A stretch of DNA of 64,000 nt from Polyangiaceae bacterium (GTDB lineage Bacteria; Myxococcota_A; Polyangia; Polyangiales; Polyangiaceae), in contig JAHBVX010000004.1 in NCBI GenBank assembly GCA_019637295.1, positions 186,001 through 250,000 on the forward strand, in the 5' to 3' direction. The notes below the pieces were generated by a model. The model saw only the letters and a program-made list of their open reading frames with translations. It had not been told where the DNA came from and made no database searches. A program made the translations under genes and the position numbers. Below are positions 41,998 to 51,663 of the stretch, in pieces. Every line of letters begins with the position of its first letter. Position 1 is the first letter of the stretch.

Positions 41998-43869
41998 TCA
42001 CGGCGCTACTTCCACGCGATTGCGCCCGGCCTGCTTGGCCCGGTACAGGGCCTCGTCAGCGCGTCGCAGCACGTCATCCAGCGACTCGCCCCGCTGGCGG
42101 GACGCGATCCCGACGCTGACGGTCACGTGCAGCGATCCCGCAGGCCCCACCACCGGTGAGGTCGCCAGCATGGCCACGATGCGCTCGACCGCCAAGTGCG
42201 CCGCCTCCATCCTCGTCTCGGGCAAGAGAAAGGCGAACTCCTCCCCACCGTAGCGGGCCAGCACGTCCGTGGTTCGGAGCTCCGCGCGACAGACCTGCGC
42301 GATGATCCGCAGCGCCTCGTCGCCCACCGCGTGTCCGTGCTCGTCGTTGATCGCCTTGAAGTGATCGGCGTCGAGCATCGCGACGCTGAGCGGGCGGTCG
42401 TGACGCTCGGCGAGCTCGACGAGCGCGTCGGCGAGCTCGAAGAAGTGTCGACGATTGTAGACCCCGGTGAGCCCGTCGATGGTGGCCAGCTCCCGGAGCC
42501 GCGCCTCGAGCTGCTTCTGCTCGGTCACGTCCAAGAGACCGACCATCATTACGTTCTGCCCGTCGAGGGTGAGCGTGCGGGCGCTGAGCTGCGCCCAGAA
42601 CGGGCGACCCTGCGCCGTCTCGAGGCGCGCCGTGTGCTGTTCGGCCCGGCCGCTGCGCCGCAGCTCGTCGAGCAGTGCCCGCCGCTCCGAGGCGTCGATG
42701 TAGAAGTCCGGTGCGCGGCGGCCCAAGAATGACTGCAGATCGATCTCGAACAAGTCCGCCGCGCGCTCGTTGCTGAAGCGGATCACGTCGTCCTCGATGC
42801 CGGTGACGACCAGCGGAATGGGCGCCGCGTCGAGGAGGGTCCGCAAGAACTCCCTGCTCCTTCGCAGCTGCTCCTCGGCCACCTTTCGCTCGGTCACGTC
42901 CTGAACGCTCACGAGCAGCGCCGACTCCCCCTCGAAGGTGATGACCTGCACCGAGACGGAGCCCCAGAAGGTGCGGCCGGCAGCCGTCCTGAGCTCGGTG
43001 TCGTAGCCCTCCACCCGCCCGTGGCTGTGCACCAGCTCGAGCAGGTGGTCCCGCGCCGACAGGTCCACCCAGAAGTCCGTTACCCGTCGCCCTCGCGCCG
43101 CCTCCATCGGCACGTCGAACAGCTCTGCGGCGCGACGATTGGCGAGCAGCACGCTCTGATCCGAGCGGCGGGTCAGGATCAACGCAACCGGCGAGCCTGC
43201 GAACAGGGCGCGGACGTTCTCGCGCGACTCGCTCAGCTCGCGGGTGCGCTCCTGTACCAGCACCTCGAGCCCATCCCGGAGGCGACCGAGATCCCGAGCC
43301 TGCGTCGCGTGCTCCGCTGCGCTCAGCGCCATGCCCACGAAGTCCGCCAGCGTGCCGGCGAGCAACTCTTCCCGAGCCTGCCACGCGCGCGGGCTGCCCA
43401 CGTGCTCGTGACAGACGACGCCCACGAGCTGACCGCGCACCAACACCGGCGCATCGAGCAGCGCCGTGATGTCGTTGGGGATCAGGTAGCTCTCGGCGAA
43501 GTCCCGGGTACGCAGGTCGGCGCGAGCGTCGCCCACCACGATGCAGCGTGCCTGCTGGGTCGCATCGAAGTACGCAGGCGCGTCGTCCCTCGACAGTGAC
43601 ATGGCGCTCTGGTGCGTCATCAGCTCGCCATCGTACAAGTCCAGGCAGTCGATGCGCGTCCGCTCCGCGTCGAAGCGCCACACGCTGGCCCTGCGTACGC
43701 CGAGCAGGCGGGCGGCGCTCTCGGTGATGAGCCCGATGGCGACTTCGAGGTCGCCTTCCGCCAACGCTGGCGACCGGATCAGCTTCTCGATGACGTCGCG
43801 CTGCAGCGAGAGCACGTCCTCCACGCTCGGCGGCGTGGAAGACGGAGGCGGCAGCGAGTCACGTTTCAT
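41998..43869 (-). CDS. GAF-PAS-PAS-GGDEF diguanylate cyclase
   Basis: 623 residues. A GAF-type sensor domain (about 35-180) precedes a coiled coil and two PAS domains (about 215-330 and 340-455: VALILTRRSDQSVLLANRRA, PLVVTGIEDDVIRFSNERA). The C-terminal GGDEF domain (about 460-620) carries RYGGEEFAFLLPE, an active-site variant competent for c-di-GMP synthesis, and DADHFKAINDEHGH. No EAL domain and no membrane helix are present. Its c-di-GMP output would follow an internal signal bound by GAF/PAS. No RxxD I-site was looked for in detail. Confidence 0.95.
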   Translation of the reverse strand: MKRDSLPPPSSTPPSVEDVLSLQRDVIEKLIRSPALAEGDLEVAIGLITESAARLLGVRRASVWRFDAERTRIDCLDLYDGELMTHQSAMSLSRDDAPAYFDATQQARCIVVGDARADLRTRDFAESYLIPNDITALLDAPVLVRGQLVGVVCHEHVGSPRAWQAREELLAGTLADFVGMALSAAEHATQARDLGRLRDGLEVLVQERTRELSESRENVRALFAGSPVALILTRRSDQSVLLANRRAAELFDVPMEAARGRRVTDFWVDLSARDHLLELVHSHGRVEGYDTELRTAAGRTFWGSVSVQVITFEGESALLVSVQDVTERKVAEEQLRRSREFLRTLLDAAPIPLVVTGIEDDVIRFSNERAADLFEIDLQSFLGRRAPDFYIDASERRALLDELRRSGRAEQHTARLETAQGRPFWAQLSARTLTLDGQNVMMVGLLDVTEQKQLEARLRELATIDGLTGVYNRRHFFELADALVELAERHDRPLSVAMLDADHFKAINDEHGHAVGDEALRIIAQVCRAELRTTDVLARYGGEEFAFLLPETRMEAAHLAVERIVAMLATSPVVGPAGSLHVTVSVGIASRQRGESLDDVLRRADEALYRAKQAGRNRVEVAP

Positions 43870-43890
43870 CGGGCGGCAGCCCCACGAAGG

Positions 43891-44628
43891 TCAGTCGTGA
43901 CCCTCGACGTCGATGATGGCTTCTTTTGCGCTCGAGGTGCCGTCGGCCACCGCCCCGAGCGCCGCGCAGTACGCGTCCGTGGCCTCGATCGAGTGCAGGA
44001 TCAGGTTCTTCACCCAGTGCAAGTCGAGCGTCGTGTCGGCGAAGTCCACCGTGCTCTTGAAGCGCACGTAGCCGGACTCGAGATCCATCTCGAAGTTGCC
44101 AGAGACCAGGCCGAAGTTGGCCCGCGTCACGAACTCCATCACCTGACCGCGCCGGGGCTTCGGGGTCGGGTCGAGGAACGTCGTGTACAGCACGAGCCGT
44201 TGGTCGTCTTCGTACAGCTCCGCGTGGATCCCGAGCTTCTCTCCTTCCGGGACGTGGACGACGAAGTACTTCTCGTTGCCGCTCGCCTCGAGCGACCACT
44301 CCCACTCGGCGTGATCGAACACTCGGGACACCACGACGTCTGCCGCGACGTTCCCTCGCGACGACGCTGCTCGCTTCGCGGGAGCCTTCTTCGCGGGAGC
44401 CTTCTTCGCGGGAGCCTTCTTCGCGGGAGCCTTCTTCGCGGGAGCCTTCCTCGCGGGAGCCTTCCTCGCGGGAGCCTTCCTCGCGGGAGCCTTCTTCGCG
44501 GGAGCCTTCCTCGCGGGAGCCTTCTTCGCGGGAGCCTTCCTCTTCGCAACAGCCCTCTTGGCTGCGGGCTTCTTCCGGGCGCTCGGGCTGCGGGTCTTCT
44601 TCTGTGCTTTTCGGGTCGCCTTGGCCAT
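43891..44628 (-). CDS. Histone-H1-like Lys/Ala/Pro tail fused to YbjN-like domain
   Basis: 245 residues from ATG 44628. Residues 1-90 are a basic tail with eleven KAPA(K/R) pentads, like the C-terminal tails of eukaryotic H1 and bacterial HctB/AlgP-type proteins that bind DNA. Residues about 100-240 form a YbjN-like domain (type III secretion chaperone-like fold): [38 protein letters not shown] and [20 protein letters not shown]. Such a join is unusual: the tail would tie a protein-binding domain to DNA or nucleoid. The role is inferred from layout only. Confidence 0.8.
   Translation of the reverse strand: MAKATRKAQKKTRSPSARKKPAAKRAVAKRKAPAKKAPARKAPAKKAPARKAPARKAPARKAPAKKAPAKKAPAKKAPAKKAPAKRAASSRGNVAADVVVSRVFDHAEWEWSLEASGNEKYFVVHVPEGEKLGIHAELYEDDQRLVLYTTFLDPTPKPRRGQVMEFVTRANFGLVSGNFEMDLESGYVRFKSTVDFADTTLDLHWVKNLILHSIEATDAYCAALGAVADGTSSAKEAIIDVEGHD
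44375..44539. repeat. Eleven tandem 15-base repeats
   Basis: Units of TTCGCGGGAGCCTTC (one or two C/T differences among copies) run without interruption and encode the KAPA(K/R) pentads of the adjacent basic tail. They are fully in phase, so any change in copy number keeps the reading frame. This is a probable site of length variation between strains. Confidence 0.9.
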
Positions 44629-44658
44629 GCGACAACCTAACACGCCGAGGGAAAGTGC

Positions 44659-45402
44659 ATGACCGAAACCACCGCGTCACCGTACGAGCTCTTCTACTGG
44701 CCGACCATCCAAGGTCGAGGCGAGTTCATCCGCCTCGCCCTCGAGGAAGCCGGGGCCGAGTACGTCGACGTGGCGCGGCAACCCAAGGAGACTGGCGGCG
44801 GAGTCCCCCGCTTGATGCAACTTCTGCACGACGGCGAGGGCAGCGTGCTCCCCTTCGCTCCACCGCTGCTCAAGTCCGGATCGCTCCTCTTGTCGCAGAC
44901 CTCGGTCATCCTCGCGTACCTCGGCCCGCGTCATGGTCTGTGCCCGGACTCGGAGGCCGGGCGCCTCGCGACCCAGGCGCTACAGCTCACGCTCTCGGAT
45001 CTGGTCAGTGAGGTGCACGACACGCATCACCCGGTCTCCACTCAGCTCTACTACGAGGACCAGAAGCCCGAGGCAGCGCGGCGAGCGCGCGCGCTCGTCG
45101 ACCACCGCCTGCCCAAGTTCCTCCGCTACTTCGAGCGCGTGCTAGAACAGGGGGACGGTGAGCACCTGGTCGGGACCGCGACGACCTACGCAGATCTGTC
45201 CCTCTTCCAGGTGCTCGAGGGCCTCGCCTACGCGCTGCCGAACACCCTGTCGCGCATCGAACACGAGGTGCCGCGGGTCGCGGCGCTGCGCGAGCGCGTC
45301 GCCCAGCGCCCACGCATCGGACGTTACCTCGCCTCGGAGCGACGCATCCCCTTCAACGAGAACGGGATCTTCCGTCACTACCCGGAGCTCGACCTCGGCT
45401 GA
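44659..45402 (+). CDS. Glutathione S-transferase family protein
   Basis: 247 residues. An N-terminal thioredoxin-like domain ([23 protein letters not shown]) with a Tyr near the start and [10 protein letters not shown] (the SxA-type glutathione contact region) is followed by the all-helical C-terminal domain with [19 protein letters not shown]. The layout is that of sigma/nematode-like GSTs. It conjugates or reduces with glutathione; myxobacterial glutathione use was not tested. Convergent with the hydrolase gene and divergent from the H1-like gene by 30 bp. Confidence 0.9.
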   Translation: MTETTASPYELFYWPTIQGRGEFIRLALEEAGAEYVDVARQPKETGGGVPRLMQLLHDGEGSVLPFAPPLLKSGSLLLSQTSVILAYLGPRHGLCPDSEAGRLATQALQLTLSDLVSEVHDTHHPVSTQLYYEDQKPEAARRARALVDHRLPKFLRYFERVLEQGDGEHLVGTATTYADLSLFQVLEGLAYALPNTLSRIEHEVPRVAALRERVAQRPRIGRYLASERRIPFNENGIFRHYPELDLG

Positions 45403-45421
45403 CCCGCGCCCGCGCGCGGTG

Positions 45422-46327
45422 TCACTGCTCCGCCCCGCCCTCGACGCCCCAGTGTGAGAAGGCCTCGTCCAGATAGACCTCCCGCGCGCCATGAGGCAAC
45501 GGATGCGCTGCGACGCGCACGGGCCAGCCTGCATCGGTGAGGAGCTTTCCGAGGGCGCGAGCCGAGCCAGCCACCGAGTCGTGGCTGCCGAAGCCGACGT
45601 AAAAGGGCCGCGGGCGCAGGGTGGCCAGCTCCTCCGTGCGATAGCCGGCCCCGCCGCTCATGGCGCCGAAGCCGTGTGCTTCGTCCATCGCGCCGTGCAG
45701 GGCGATGGCGGTGGCAAAGTAGGCTCCGGAGGACGAACCCGCGACCATCACCCGGGAGAAGGTCACGCCCACCACGTCTTCCAGGTGCTTTCGCTGCGTG
45801 CGGATGCGCTCGACGAGCTCGGGGCCAAGCCGCCGGTAGCTCGGACCGGTGGTGGGCCAGCCCCACCACTTCTCGTGGCCCTTGGGCGCGAGCCCCACGT
45901 TCCCTCGCGGGATCAACGCGACCACGCCCGCGCGCTCGGACGCGTTGGCTACCACGGTCTGGAAGTTGGTCTTCTGCACGCTGCTCGGCGTCGGCGGCAC
46001 GATCCCGTGCAGATACACCAGCAGGTCGGACGAAGGCCTGCTGGGCAGGACGTAACACGCGCCTTGCTCGAGCGTTCGCACTCGGTCGATGCACCAGTCG
46101 GTCACCACCGGGGCAGGCTCGCGCCTCGGCCAAGGCGCAGCAGGTTCAGGCTCGGCGGACGCGCTCGCGCGGGGCTCCGCGCTCGGCGTCACCTCCGGCT
46201 GCGCGTCGACGCGCACGGAGGTCGTCGCGGACTGACCCGGCGAGCGGGCGCTCACCTCGGTCTCTCGACACGCCAGAGCGCCAAGCGCCACGCAGGCGAG
46301 CACGAGCGGCCAAGTCGACGAACGCAT
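45422..46327 (-). CDS. Alpha/beta-hydrolase-like lipoprotein
   Basis: 301 residues from ATG 46327. A lipobox (ALGALAC) leads to a Ser/Ala/Pro/Glu spacer and an alpha/beta-hydrolase domain (about 80-300). DLLVYLHGIVPPTPSS is the oxyanion-hole strand and VMVAGSSSGAYFATAIA the nucleophile elbow (GxSxG). A C-terminal His is likely in VAAHPLPHGAREVY. It is probably an esterase or feruloyl-esterase-like enzyme of the envelope. The longer reading frame upstream has no signal peptide and is not used. Confidence 0.8.
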   Translation of the reverse strand: MRSSTWPLVLACVALGALACRETEVSARSPGQSATTSVRVDAQPEVTPSAEPRASASAEPEPAAPWPRREPAPVVTDWCIDRVRTLEQGACYVLPSRPSSDLLVYLHGIVPPTPSSVQKTNFQTVVANASERAGVVALIPRGNVGLAPKGHEKWWGWPTTGPSYRRLGPELVERIRTQRKHLEDVVGVTFSRVMVAGSSSGAYFATAIALHGAMDEAHGFGAMSGGAGYRTEELATLRPRPFYVGFGSHDSVAGSARALGKLLTDAGWPVRVAAHPLPHGAREVYLDEAFSHWGVEGGAEQ

Positions 46328-46373
46328 GACCGCTACCTTCCCAGCCCTGGGCGCCCCCCGCAAGCTCTCTGCA

Positions 46374-47924
46374 TCAGCGCGGGATCGCGCCTGCGACGTC
46401 GAGCGCGTTCTTGTGCCGCGCCGTCGCGAGCTTACGCAGCTCGGGCGGCAGCCTGCGCTGGGCCGCCTCGTAGCGCGCAGCCACACCCTTCCAATACGCG
46501 GCGTCCGAGTCCGCTGGTCGACCGATCTCGAGCAGCAGCGCCGCGTCGAAATCGACGAAACCGGCGAGTGATGGGCTCTTGGCGCCGAGCGCGTCGAGCG
46601 CCCGCACGTCACGCAGCGCGGGTGAAAGCTCGGATACGGACTGCATCATCTGGGCAGCGTTGGCAGGGCCCTTGGCCAGGATGGGCGCGAGCGCAGCGAT
46701 CAGCTCCATGTCCGCGAGGCGCAGCCCAGCGGCCAGCGCGGCGGCCTGGGCGAAGTCACTCGCGCTCCAGTGCGTCTGCGCCGAGCGAAACAGCGCGCGC
46801 GCCAGCGCTCGACGTGCCGCGTCGGAGCGCTGGCCCGAGTCGATGGTCAGCCGGCTGGCTCTGGGGACGCCGTTCTCCAGCGCTAGCGCGAGCATGTCGT
46901 CGGCGCCGGTCGCGAGCTCCGGCGCGAGCACGCCGAGATGATAGGTGGGCAGCAGGCGCGCCAGGTCGGCTTCGACGCCCGTCGCGCTCGGCCGCGGAGC
47001 GTCCGGCAACAGCAGCCCGTCCAGCGCGTCGATGCGGCGTCCGGCGTAGAGCCGCGAGAGCAACACGCGCGCGCGACCCACCCGCGCATCCTTCACGACG
47101 CCTTGCTCCGCGAGCTTGGCCAAGCCGACCAGAGCGGCCACTCGACCGCGCTCTTTGCGCGGCTCCAGCGCCTGATCGAGCGTGGTGTAGTAGGCCTCGG
47201 CGAGCTCGGGGTCGGTCCGGAACTCGACCGGAACCGGCACCTCCCGCGCGATGTCCACGAAGCGCAGGTCGGCCAGGCCGGCCTCGACGGCGATCACACC
47301 CTTGCCGTACCCATCGAGGTTGGCCCCCCGCGTCGACAGCTCGAAGATGGCCGCGGCCTGCTGGGCGATCCACTCGCTGAGCGTCGTCTTGACGAACTGC
47401 TCGACCCGCGCCTTGTCGTGAGGCTCGGCGAGCGCGGGCGGCCCTTGCACCAGGCGGCTCGCCTTCGCCGCCAGATCGAGCCCCTCGAGCGTGTCGCGCA
47501 CGTCGGCGCGCAGGCCGCTGGGCGGTGCGCTGAGCCAGGGGCCCGTGAGCAGGTCGGCGCAGCCCGTTGTTGCCAAGTCGGCGCGAAGCGCGCGGATGGC
47601 GCCCACCGGAAGGACGCTGCACCTCTCGAGCTCGGCGAGCTTCTCGTCCCGCGCTCGCCCAGTGAGCTTCAGCGCTCCGGCCAAGCCGAGTCGCGCGGCG
47701 CCCGCGTCCGCACAGCTCGGACCCGGCGCCCCGTCGACCGCGAGCTCGGCACGGCAGGACTCGGGTGGCGGAGGAACCGTCGTGCGCAGCGGGTCGACCG
47801 GCGCTGGCGCCGGCGCCTCGGGCGGGGGCGCAGTGGGGGTGACCGGCGCGTTGGCCGGCGGCGGTGCGCCAGCACAAGCGCCGAGCGCGAGGGGCAAGAA
47901 CAACAAAGCAGCGAACGCTCGCAT
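46374..47924 (-). CDS. Helical lipoprotein of unknown function
   Basis: 516 residues. Lipobox ALGAC, then about 40 residues of Ala/Pro/Thr, then a mostly helical protein rich in Ala, Leu and Arg with two early Cys pairs (SCRAELAVDGAPGPSC, ERCSVLPV and TGCADLL). The repeats look like TPR or similar helical hairpins (RVGRARVLLSRLYAGRRIDA, DAARRALARALFRSAQTHW) but do not match a family I know. Exported, probably periplasmic or outer-membrane facing. It lies 46 bp upstream of the hydrolase gene, same strand. Confidence 0.65.
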   Translation of the reverse strand: MRAFAALLFLPLALGACAGAPPPANAPVTPTAPPPEAPAPAPVDPLRTTVPPPPESCRAELAVDGAPGPSCADAGAARLGLAGALKLTGRARDEKLAELERCSVLPVGAIRALRADLATTGCADLLTGPWLSAPPSGLRADVRDTLEGLDLAAKASRLVQGPPALAEPHDKARVEQFVKTTLSEWIAQQAAAIFELSTRGANLDGYGKGVIAVEAGLADLRFVDIAREVPVPVEFRTDPELAEAYYTTLDQALEPRKERGRVAALVGLAKLAEQGVVKDARVGRARVLLSRLYAGRRIDALDGLLLPDAPRPSATGVEADLARLLPTYHLGVLAPELATGADDMLALALENGVPRASRLTIDSGQRSDAARRALARALFRSAQTHWSASDFAQAAALAAGLRLADMELIAALAPILAKGPANAAQMMQSVSELSPALRDVRALDALGAKSPSLAGFVDFDAALLLEIGRPADSDAAYWKGVAARYEAAQRRLPPELRKLATARHKNALDVAGAIPR

Positions 47925-47935
47925 GGACCCGACTT

Positions 47936-49123
47936 CTACGAAGGTGTTCGCAAGGCCGCAAGCGCGTGGGCCAGGCCCTCGTAGTCCTCGAGCCGATTGT
48001 AGAGCTGAGCGGATACGCGCAGCTGGCGTGTTTCCGGCGTGGGCCAGGCGAAGAGGGGCACCTCGATGCGGTACTCATCGTAGAGCGCGAGCTGCAGCGG
48101 ATCCACGTCCCAAGCCGACCGTGCCGGCGCGCCGGTGAATGGCAGCGTCAGCGTGGCCATGGAGCCGAGCATGGCGTCGGGAGCCGGCGGCTCCGTCGCT
48201 AGCGCCGCGCACAGGAGATCGCGCGCTCGGAGCGTCAGCTCGTGGTTCCTTCGGCGCACCGTCTCCCAGGTTCCGCCGGCGATTCGGGGCACACACTCCA
48301 GCGCGGCGGGCAGGCACAGCGCAGGTGTGAAGTCGTCGGTGCCGACCCAATCGAACTCCTCCAAGAAGCGACCACGCTGCCGGCGCGAGGTGTAGCCATG
48401 ACTGATCACCGCCGGGTGGAGGTCCGACTGCCGGTCGCGCCGTACGTGGAGGAAGCCGACGCCTTTGGGGGCGCACACCCACTTGTGGAGATTGCCCGTG
48501 TAGTACGACGCACCGAGCGAGCCGAGGGCGAGCGGGAGCATGCCCGGCGCGTGCGCTCCGTCCACGAGCACGGCGACTCCGCGCGCCTCCAGAGCCCGGA
48601 TCAACGGCTCGATGGGCAGCACCAACGCCGTCGGGCTGGTCACGTGATCGAGCAACACGAGCCGCGTCCGCTCCGTGACCGCGTCGAGCACGGCAGCAAC
48701 CACCTCCTCGGGCCCACGGATGGGGAAAGGCACGTCGGCTACGACCACTCGCGCGCCGGCCCGGCCAGCCCAGTGCTGGAGCGCGTTCCGGCACGCGCCA
48801 TAGGCGTGGCTGGTGGTGCACAGCTCGTCCCCGGGCGTTAGCCGAGCGCTCGCGAGCACCGCACCCACCGCCTGCGTCGCGTTGCGTACGAACACGAGAT
48901 CCCGAGGGTCGGCCTCGACGAAGCGAGCGAGCGCCGCGCGAGACCGCTCGAGCAACTCCGGCAATTCTCGAACGAAGAAGGCGGTCGGCGACGCCTCCAT
49001 CGCGCTACGGAAGCGCGCTTGAGCGTCGAGCACCTCCCGCGGGCACGCCCCGAAGGAGCCGTGATTCAACTGCACGATCGTCGGGTCGAGCGCGAAGTGC
49101 GCGATGGACGACGACGGCGCCAC
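47936..49123 (-). CDS. Class V aminotransferase-fold PLP enzyme (isopenicillin-N-epimerase-like)
   Basis: 395 residues, GTG start. N-terminal QLNHGSFGACPREVL and RNATQAV are characteristic of the isopenicillin-N-epimerase branch of class V aminotransferases. The Asp binding the PLP nitrogen is in VLVDGAHAPG and the PLP Lys in GNLHKWVCAPKG. Members act as epimerases, cysteine desulfurase-like lyases or ergothioneine-pathway enzymes. No beta-lactam or ergothioneine genes are adjacent, so the substrate is open. It lies 11 bp upstream of the helical lipoprotein gene and may form an operon with it. Confidence 0.9.
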   Translation of the reverse strand: MAPSSSIAHFALDPTIVQLNHGSFGACPREVLDAQARFRSAMEASPTAFFVRELPELLERSRAALARFVEADPRDLVFVRNATQAVGAVLASARLTPGDELCTTSHAYGACRNALQHWAGRAGARVVVADVPFPIRGPEEVVAAVLDAVTERTRLVLLDHVTSPTALVLPIEPLIRALEARGVAVLVDGAHAPGMLPLALGSLGASYYTGNLHKWVCAPKGVGFLHVRRDRQSDLHPAVISHGYTSRRQRGRFLEEFDWVGTDDFTPALCLPAALECVPRIAGGTWETVRRRNHELTLRARDLLCAALATEPPAPDAMLGSMATLTLPFTGAPARSAWDVDPLQLALYDEYRIEVPLFAWPTPETRQLRVSAQLYNRLEDYEGLAHALAALRTPS

Positions 49124-49147
49124 GGCGAGCGTGCTCAGGCGCGCGAG

Positions 49148-50314
49148 TCAGCGCGGCACGGGCTTGGTGACGGAGCCGGTGGACTCCTCGACCGACCACT
49201 GGAAGTTGTCGATGAGCACCGTCGAGTCGAGCCAGTCGTCCCCTACGTCGTAGATCGTGAAGCGCAGGGTGATCTCGCTGCCGGGATCGACCGGCGACTG
49301 CGTCTCGAGCCAGCCCGTGGCGGCGCCACCCTGGAAGCCGGTGCCTTGGAGCTGGCCGGTCCCGAGCGGACAGGGGAAGGTCTTGCCCTTGTGGGTGCCC
49401 GGTACGCACACGTCGAGCATGCTGTTGTTCACGCTGACGGGGTTGTTCTGGGAGTCGAACGAGATGTTGCCCTGAACCGCGTTGGGCGGGGCCGGATTCT
49501 GCAGCGCCACGAAGAAGTCGTTGAAGGCAGTGCAGATGTAGACCGGGTACTCCGCGGTGTAGAAGTTGAAGGCGAACTTGAAGCTCTTGGCGTTGGTTGG
49601 GACGCGAACCCGAAGCTCGAGCCCAGCCGGGTCGATCGCGTTGCCACCCGTGGTGACGCCCGGGCAGGCCGGCGTATCGATGGGGAAGCCGGGGGGCTGC
49701 GGGCTCTGCGTGCCCATGCTGCCGTCCTGCGGCGTGAGATAGCCGATGTCACCCGGTCGCCGCGCCGCGCCGCTCGACAGCGCCAAGAGGCGCTGGCCCT
49801 CTTGGGTCTGCACGTTCGGTCCGAAGTTCGGGAGCAGCCCGTGCGAGGTCGGATTCATCCCGGCCGTGCCGTCGGCCTTCACGTACTTCGCCTCGATGAC
49901 GCCCCAGCTGCCGCCCTGCGCCACCTTGCACAGACCGATCGCCTGCGCCGCGCTCATGGGATCGGCGTAGCCGATGTCGGGGATCGCGCCGTCGCAGCCG
50001 ACCACCTCGTTGTCGATCTGCCCGTCGCAGTCGTCATCGAAGTTGTTGCCTGGGATGTCGTACGCGCCGGGATCGCAGACGAGGCCGCCGCCGCCGACCG
50101 CACCCGAGCCCGCCATGCCGCCCACGGCGATGCTCGCGCCGTTACCGCCGAGGCCGAGTCCTCCGCCGCTGGCCGAGCTGCCGCCGCTGCCCGTGCCGGC
50201 CCCGTATCCGCCCTCTGCACCCACGCCGTCGCCGCCGCTCGTACTCGAGCAGCCCGCGTTGGCGAGCAGAGACATCGCGACCACCCCGCCCGCACACACC
50301 AGCAGCTTGTTCAT
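49148..50314 (-). CDS. Lipoprotein with MopE-like calcium motif and anchor-type domain
   Basis: 388 residues from ATG 50314 (MNKLLVCAGGVVAMSLLANAGC; lipobox ANAGC). A Gly/Ser/Ala spacer of about 60 residues is followed by NNFDDDCDGQIDNE, an Asp-rich loop like the MopE-type metal-binding motif. The remainder is a beta-rich domain with FKFAFNFYTAEYPVYICTAF and FNDFFVALQNP, which I associate with choice-of-anchor-type domains of myxobacterial surface proteins. It is exported; the function is unknown. The longer frame upstream lacks a signal peptide. Confidence 0.75.
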   Translation of the reverse strand: MNKLLVCAGGVVAMSLLANAGCSSTSGGDGVGAEGGYGAGTGSGGSSASGGGLGLGGNGASIAVGGMAGSGAVGGGGLVCDPGAYDIPGNNFDDDCDGQIDNEVVGCDGAIPDIGYADPMSAAQAIGLCKVAQGGSWGVIEAKYVKADGTAGMNPTSHGLLPNFGPNVQTQEGQRLLALSSGAARRPGDIGYLTPQDGSMGTQSPQPPGFPIDTPACPGVTTGGNAIDPAGLELRVRVPTNAKSFKFAFNFYTAEYPVYICTAFNDFFVALQNPAPPNAVQGNISFDSQNNPVSVNNSMLDVCVPGTHKGKTFPCPLGTGQLQGTGFQGGAATGWLETQSPVDPGSEITLRFTIYDVGDDWLDSTVLIDNFQWSVEESTGSVTKPVPR

Positions 50315-50496
50315 GGGAACCAAATCGTAGCTCAGGGCGCCGGGGCTGTCACGGCGCTTGGGTCGGTCCGGCGCGGAAACGATGGCGGAACGGGGATGAC
50401 GCAGTGCGAGGACCGTCACCACTGACCGGCGTGGCCTTCGAGTACCGGCGCTGACGCGGGTAGGTGGTGGGCCGAGCGTCTGTTACCTTCCGGCGA

Positions 50497-51606
50497 ATGA
50501 GTCGACCCGCGGCGGAGTGGGGCGCGCTGATGCGAGCGCGCGTCGCGGTGGAGCGTTGGTCCGCCCGGGGGATCTTCGGCGCTGACCCTCTGGTGCGGCT
50601 GCTCGCGCGGCGGCGGGCCGAGCCCGTTGACGGGCGCGTGCTCGATGCTCGCGCGGCTGCCATGCTGCGCCTGGACGACCTCACGGGCGACTCGGTGGTG
50701 AGCGGCTACACCCCGGAGCAAGCGCGGCGGCGCGTCGCGCGCGGCATCGCCATCGTCGACGGCGACGCCCCGAAGAACGTCAGCCACCAGGAGCTCGACG
50801 CAGAGCTCGGCGCCGTGACGCTTCGGCTGCGCATCTACTCACCTCCGGGTGAGCAGGGCGCCACCCCGGGGGTGGTGTTCTTTCACGGCGGGGGCTGGGT
50901 CACCGGCGACTTGAACACCCACGACGGCGCCTGCCGCCGGCTGGCTCACGCCGCGCGTTGCCGCGTGGTGTCGGTGGACTATCGCCTCGCGCCGGAGCAC
51001 CCGTTCCCCGCGGCCGTCGACGACGCGTTGGGCGCATTTCGTTTCATCGCGTCGCACGCGCGGGAGCTGAAGCTCGACGCGGAGCGGCTCGCCGTGATGG
51101 GCGACAGCGCTGGCGGCAACCTGAGCGCGGTCGTGTCGCTGCGCACGCGTGGCGACTCCCTTCGGCCCGCGCTGCAAGTACCGGTCTACCCCGCGACGGA
51201 TGCGCGCCGCGCCCATCCGTCGCACGCGCTCTTCGGCAAGGGCTACTTCCTCACTCATGAAGCCATCGACTGGTACTACGGCCACTACGCTACGGACTCA
51301 CTGCGAACCCACCCCGACATCTCTCCGCTGCTCGCGCCCGACATGAGCGGCGCGCCCCCGGCGTTGGTGGTCCCTGCGGGCTTCGATCCACTCCTGGATG
51401 AAGGCGTCGCGTATGGCGAGCGCCTGGCCGAGGCCGGCGTGCCGACCCGCATCTGGCGCGTGGACACGCTGCCGCATGGTTTCTTGTTGATGACGGGCGC
51501 GATCCCGCTCGCGGCGCGAGTGAGCCAAGAGCTGGGCGAGACGATTGGACGCGTGCTCCGCGGCGAAGAGTCCCTGCTCACGCGGACCGTGGCGGTTCCC
51601 GGGTAA
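50497..51606 (+). CDS. HSL-family alpha/beta hydrolase (esterase/lipase)
   Basis: 369 residues from ATG 50497. The hormone-sensitive-lipase signature VVFFHGGGWVTGD forms the oxyanion hole, the nucleophile elbow is MGDSAGGNLSA, and the acid and His are in the GFDPLLDEG and LPHGFLL segments. It hydrolyses short- to medium-chain esters in the cytoplasm. An extra N-terminal region of about 80 residues (basic and helical) precedes the hydrolase domain, as in cap-containing members. It is divergent from the preceding lipoprotein gene (182 bp gap). Confidence 0.93.
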   Translation: MSRPAAEWGALMRARVAVERWSARGIFGADPLVRLLARRRAEPVDGRVLDARAAAMLRLDDLTGDSVVSGYTPEQARRRVARGIAIVDGDAPKNVSHQELDAELGAVTLRLRIYSPPGEQGATPGVVFFHGGGWVTGDLNTHDGACRRLAHAARCRVVSVDYRLAPEHPFPAAVDDALGAFRFIASHARELKLDAERLAVMGDSAGGNLSAVVSLRTRGDSLRPALQVPVYPATDARRAHPSHALFGKGYFLTHEAIDWYYGHYATDSLRTHPDISPLLAPDMSGAPPALVVPAGFDPLLDEGVAYGERLAEAGVPTRIWRVDTLPHGFLLMTGAIPLAARVSQELGETIGRVLRGEESLLTRTVAVPG

Positions 51607-51663
51607 CCGCAAGTAGCGGAGATTTCTAGCAACTCCGCGCTGGGCTGACCGAGCTGCCGGGTC

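Noticed and set aside
44375-44539. Possible CRISPR array
   Set aside because: The units are contiguous 15-mers without spacers and encode a Lys/Ala/Pro tail.
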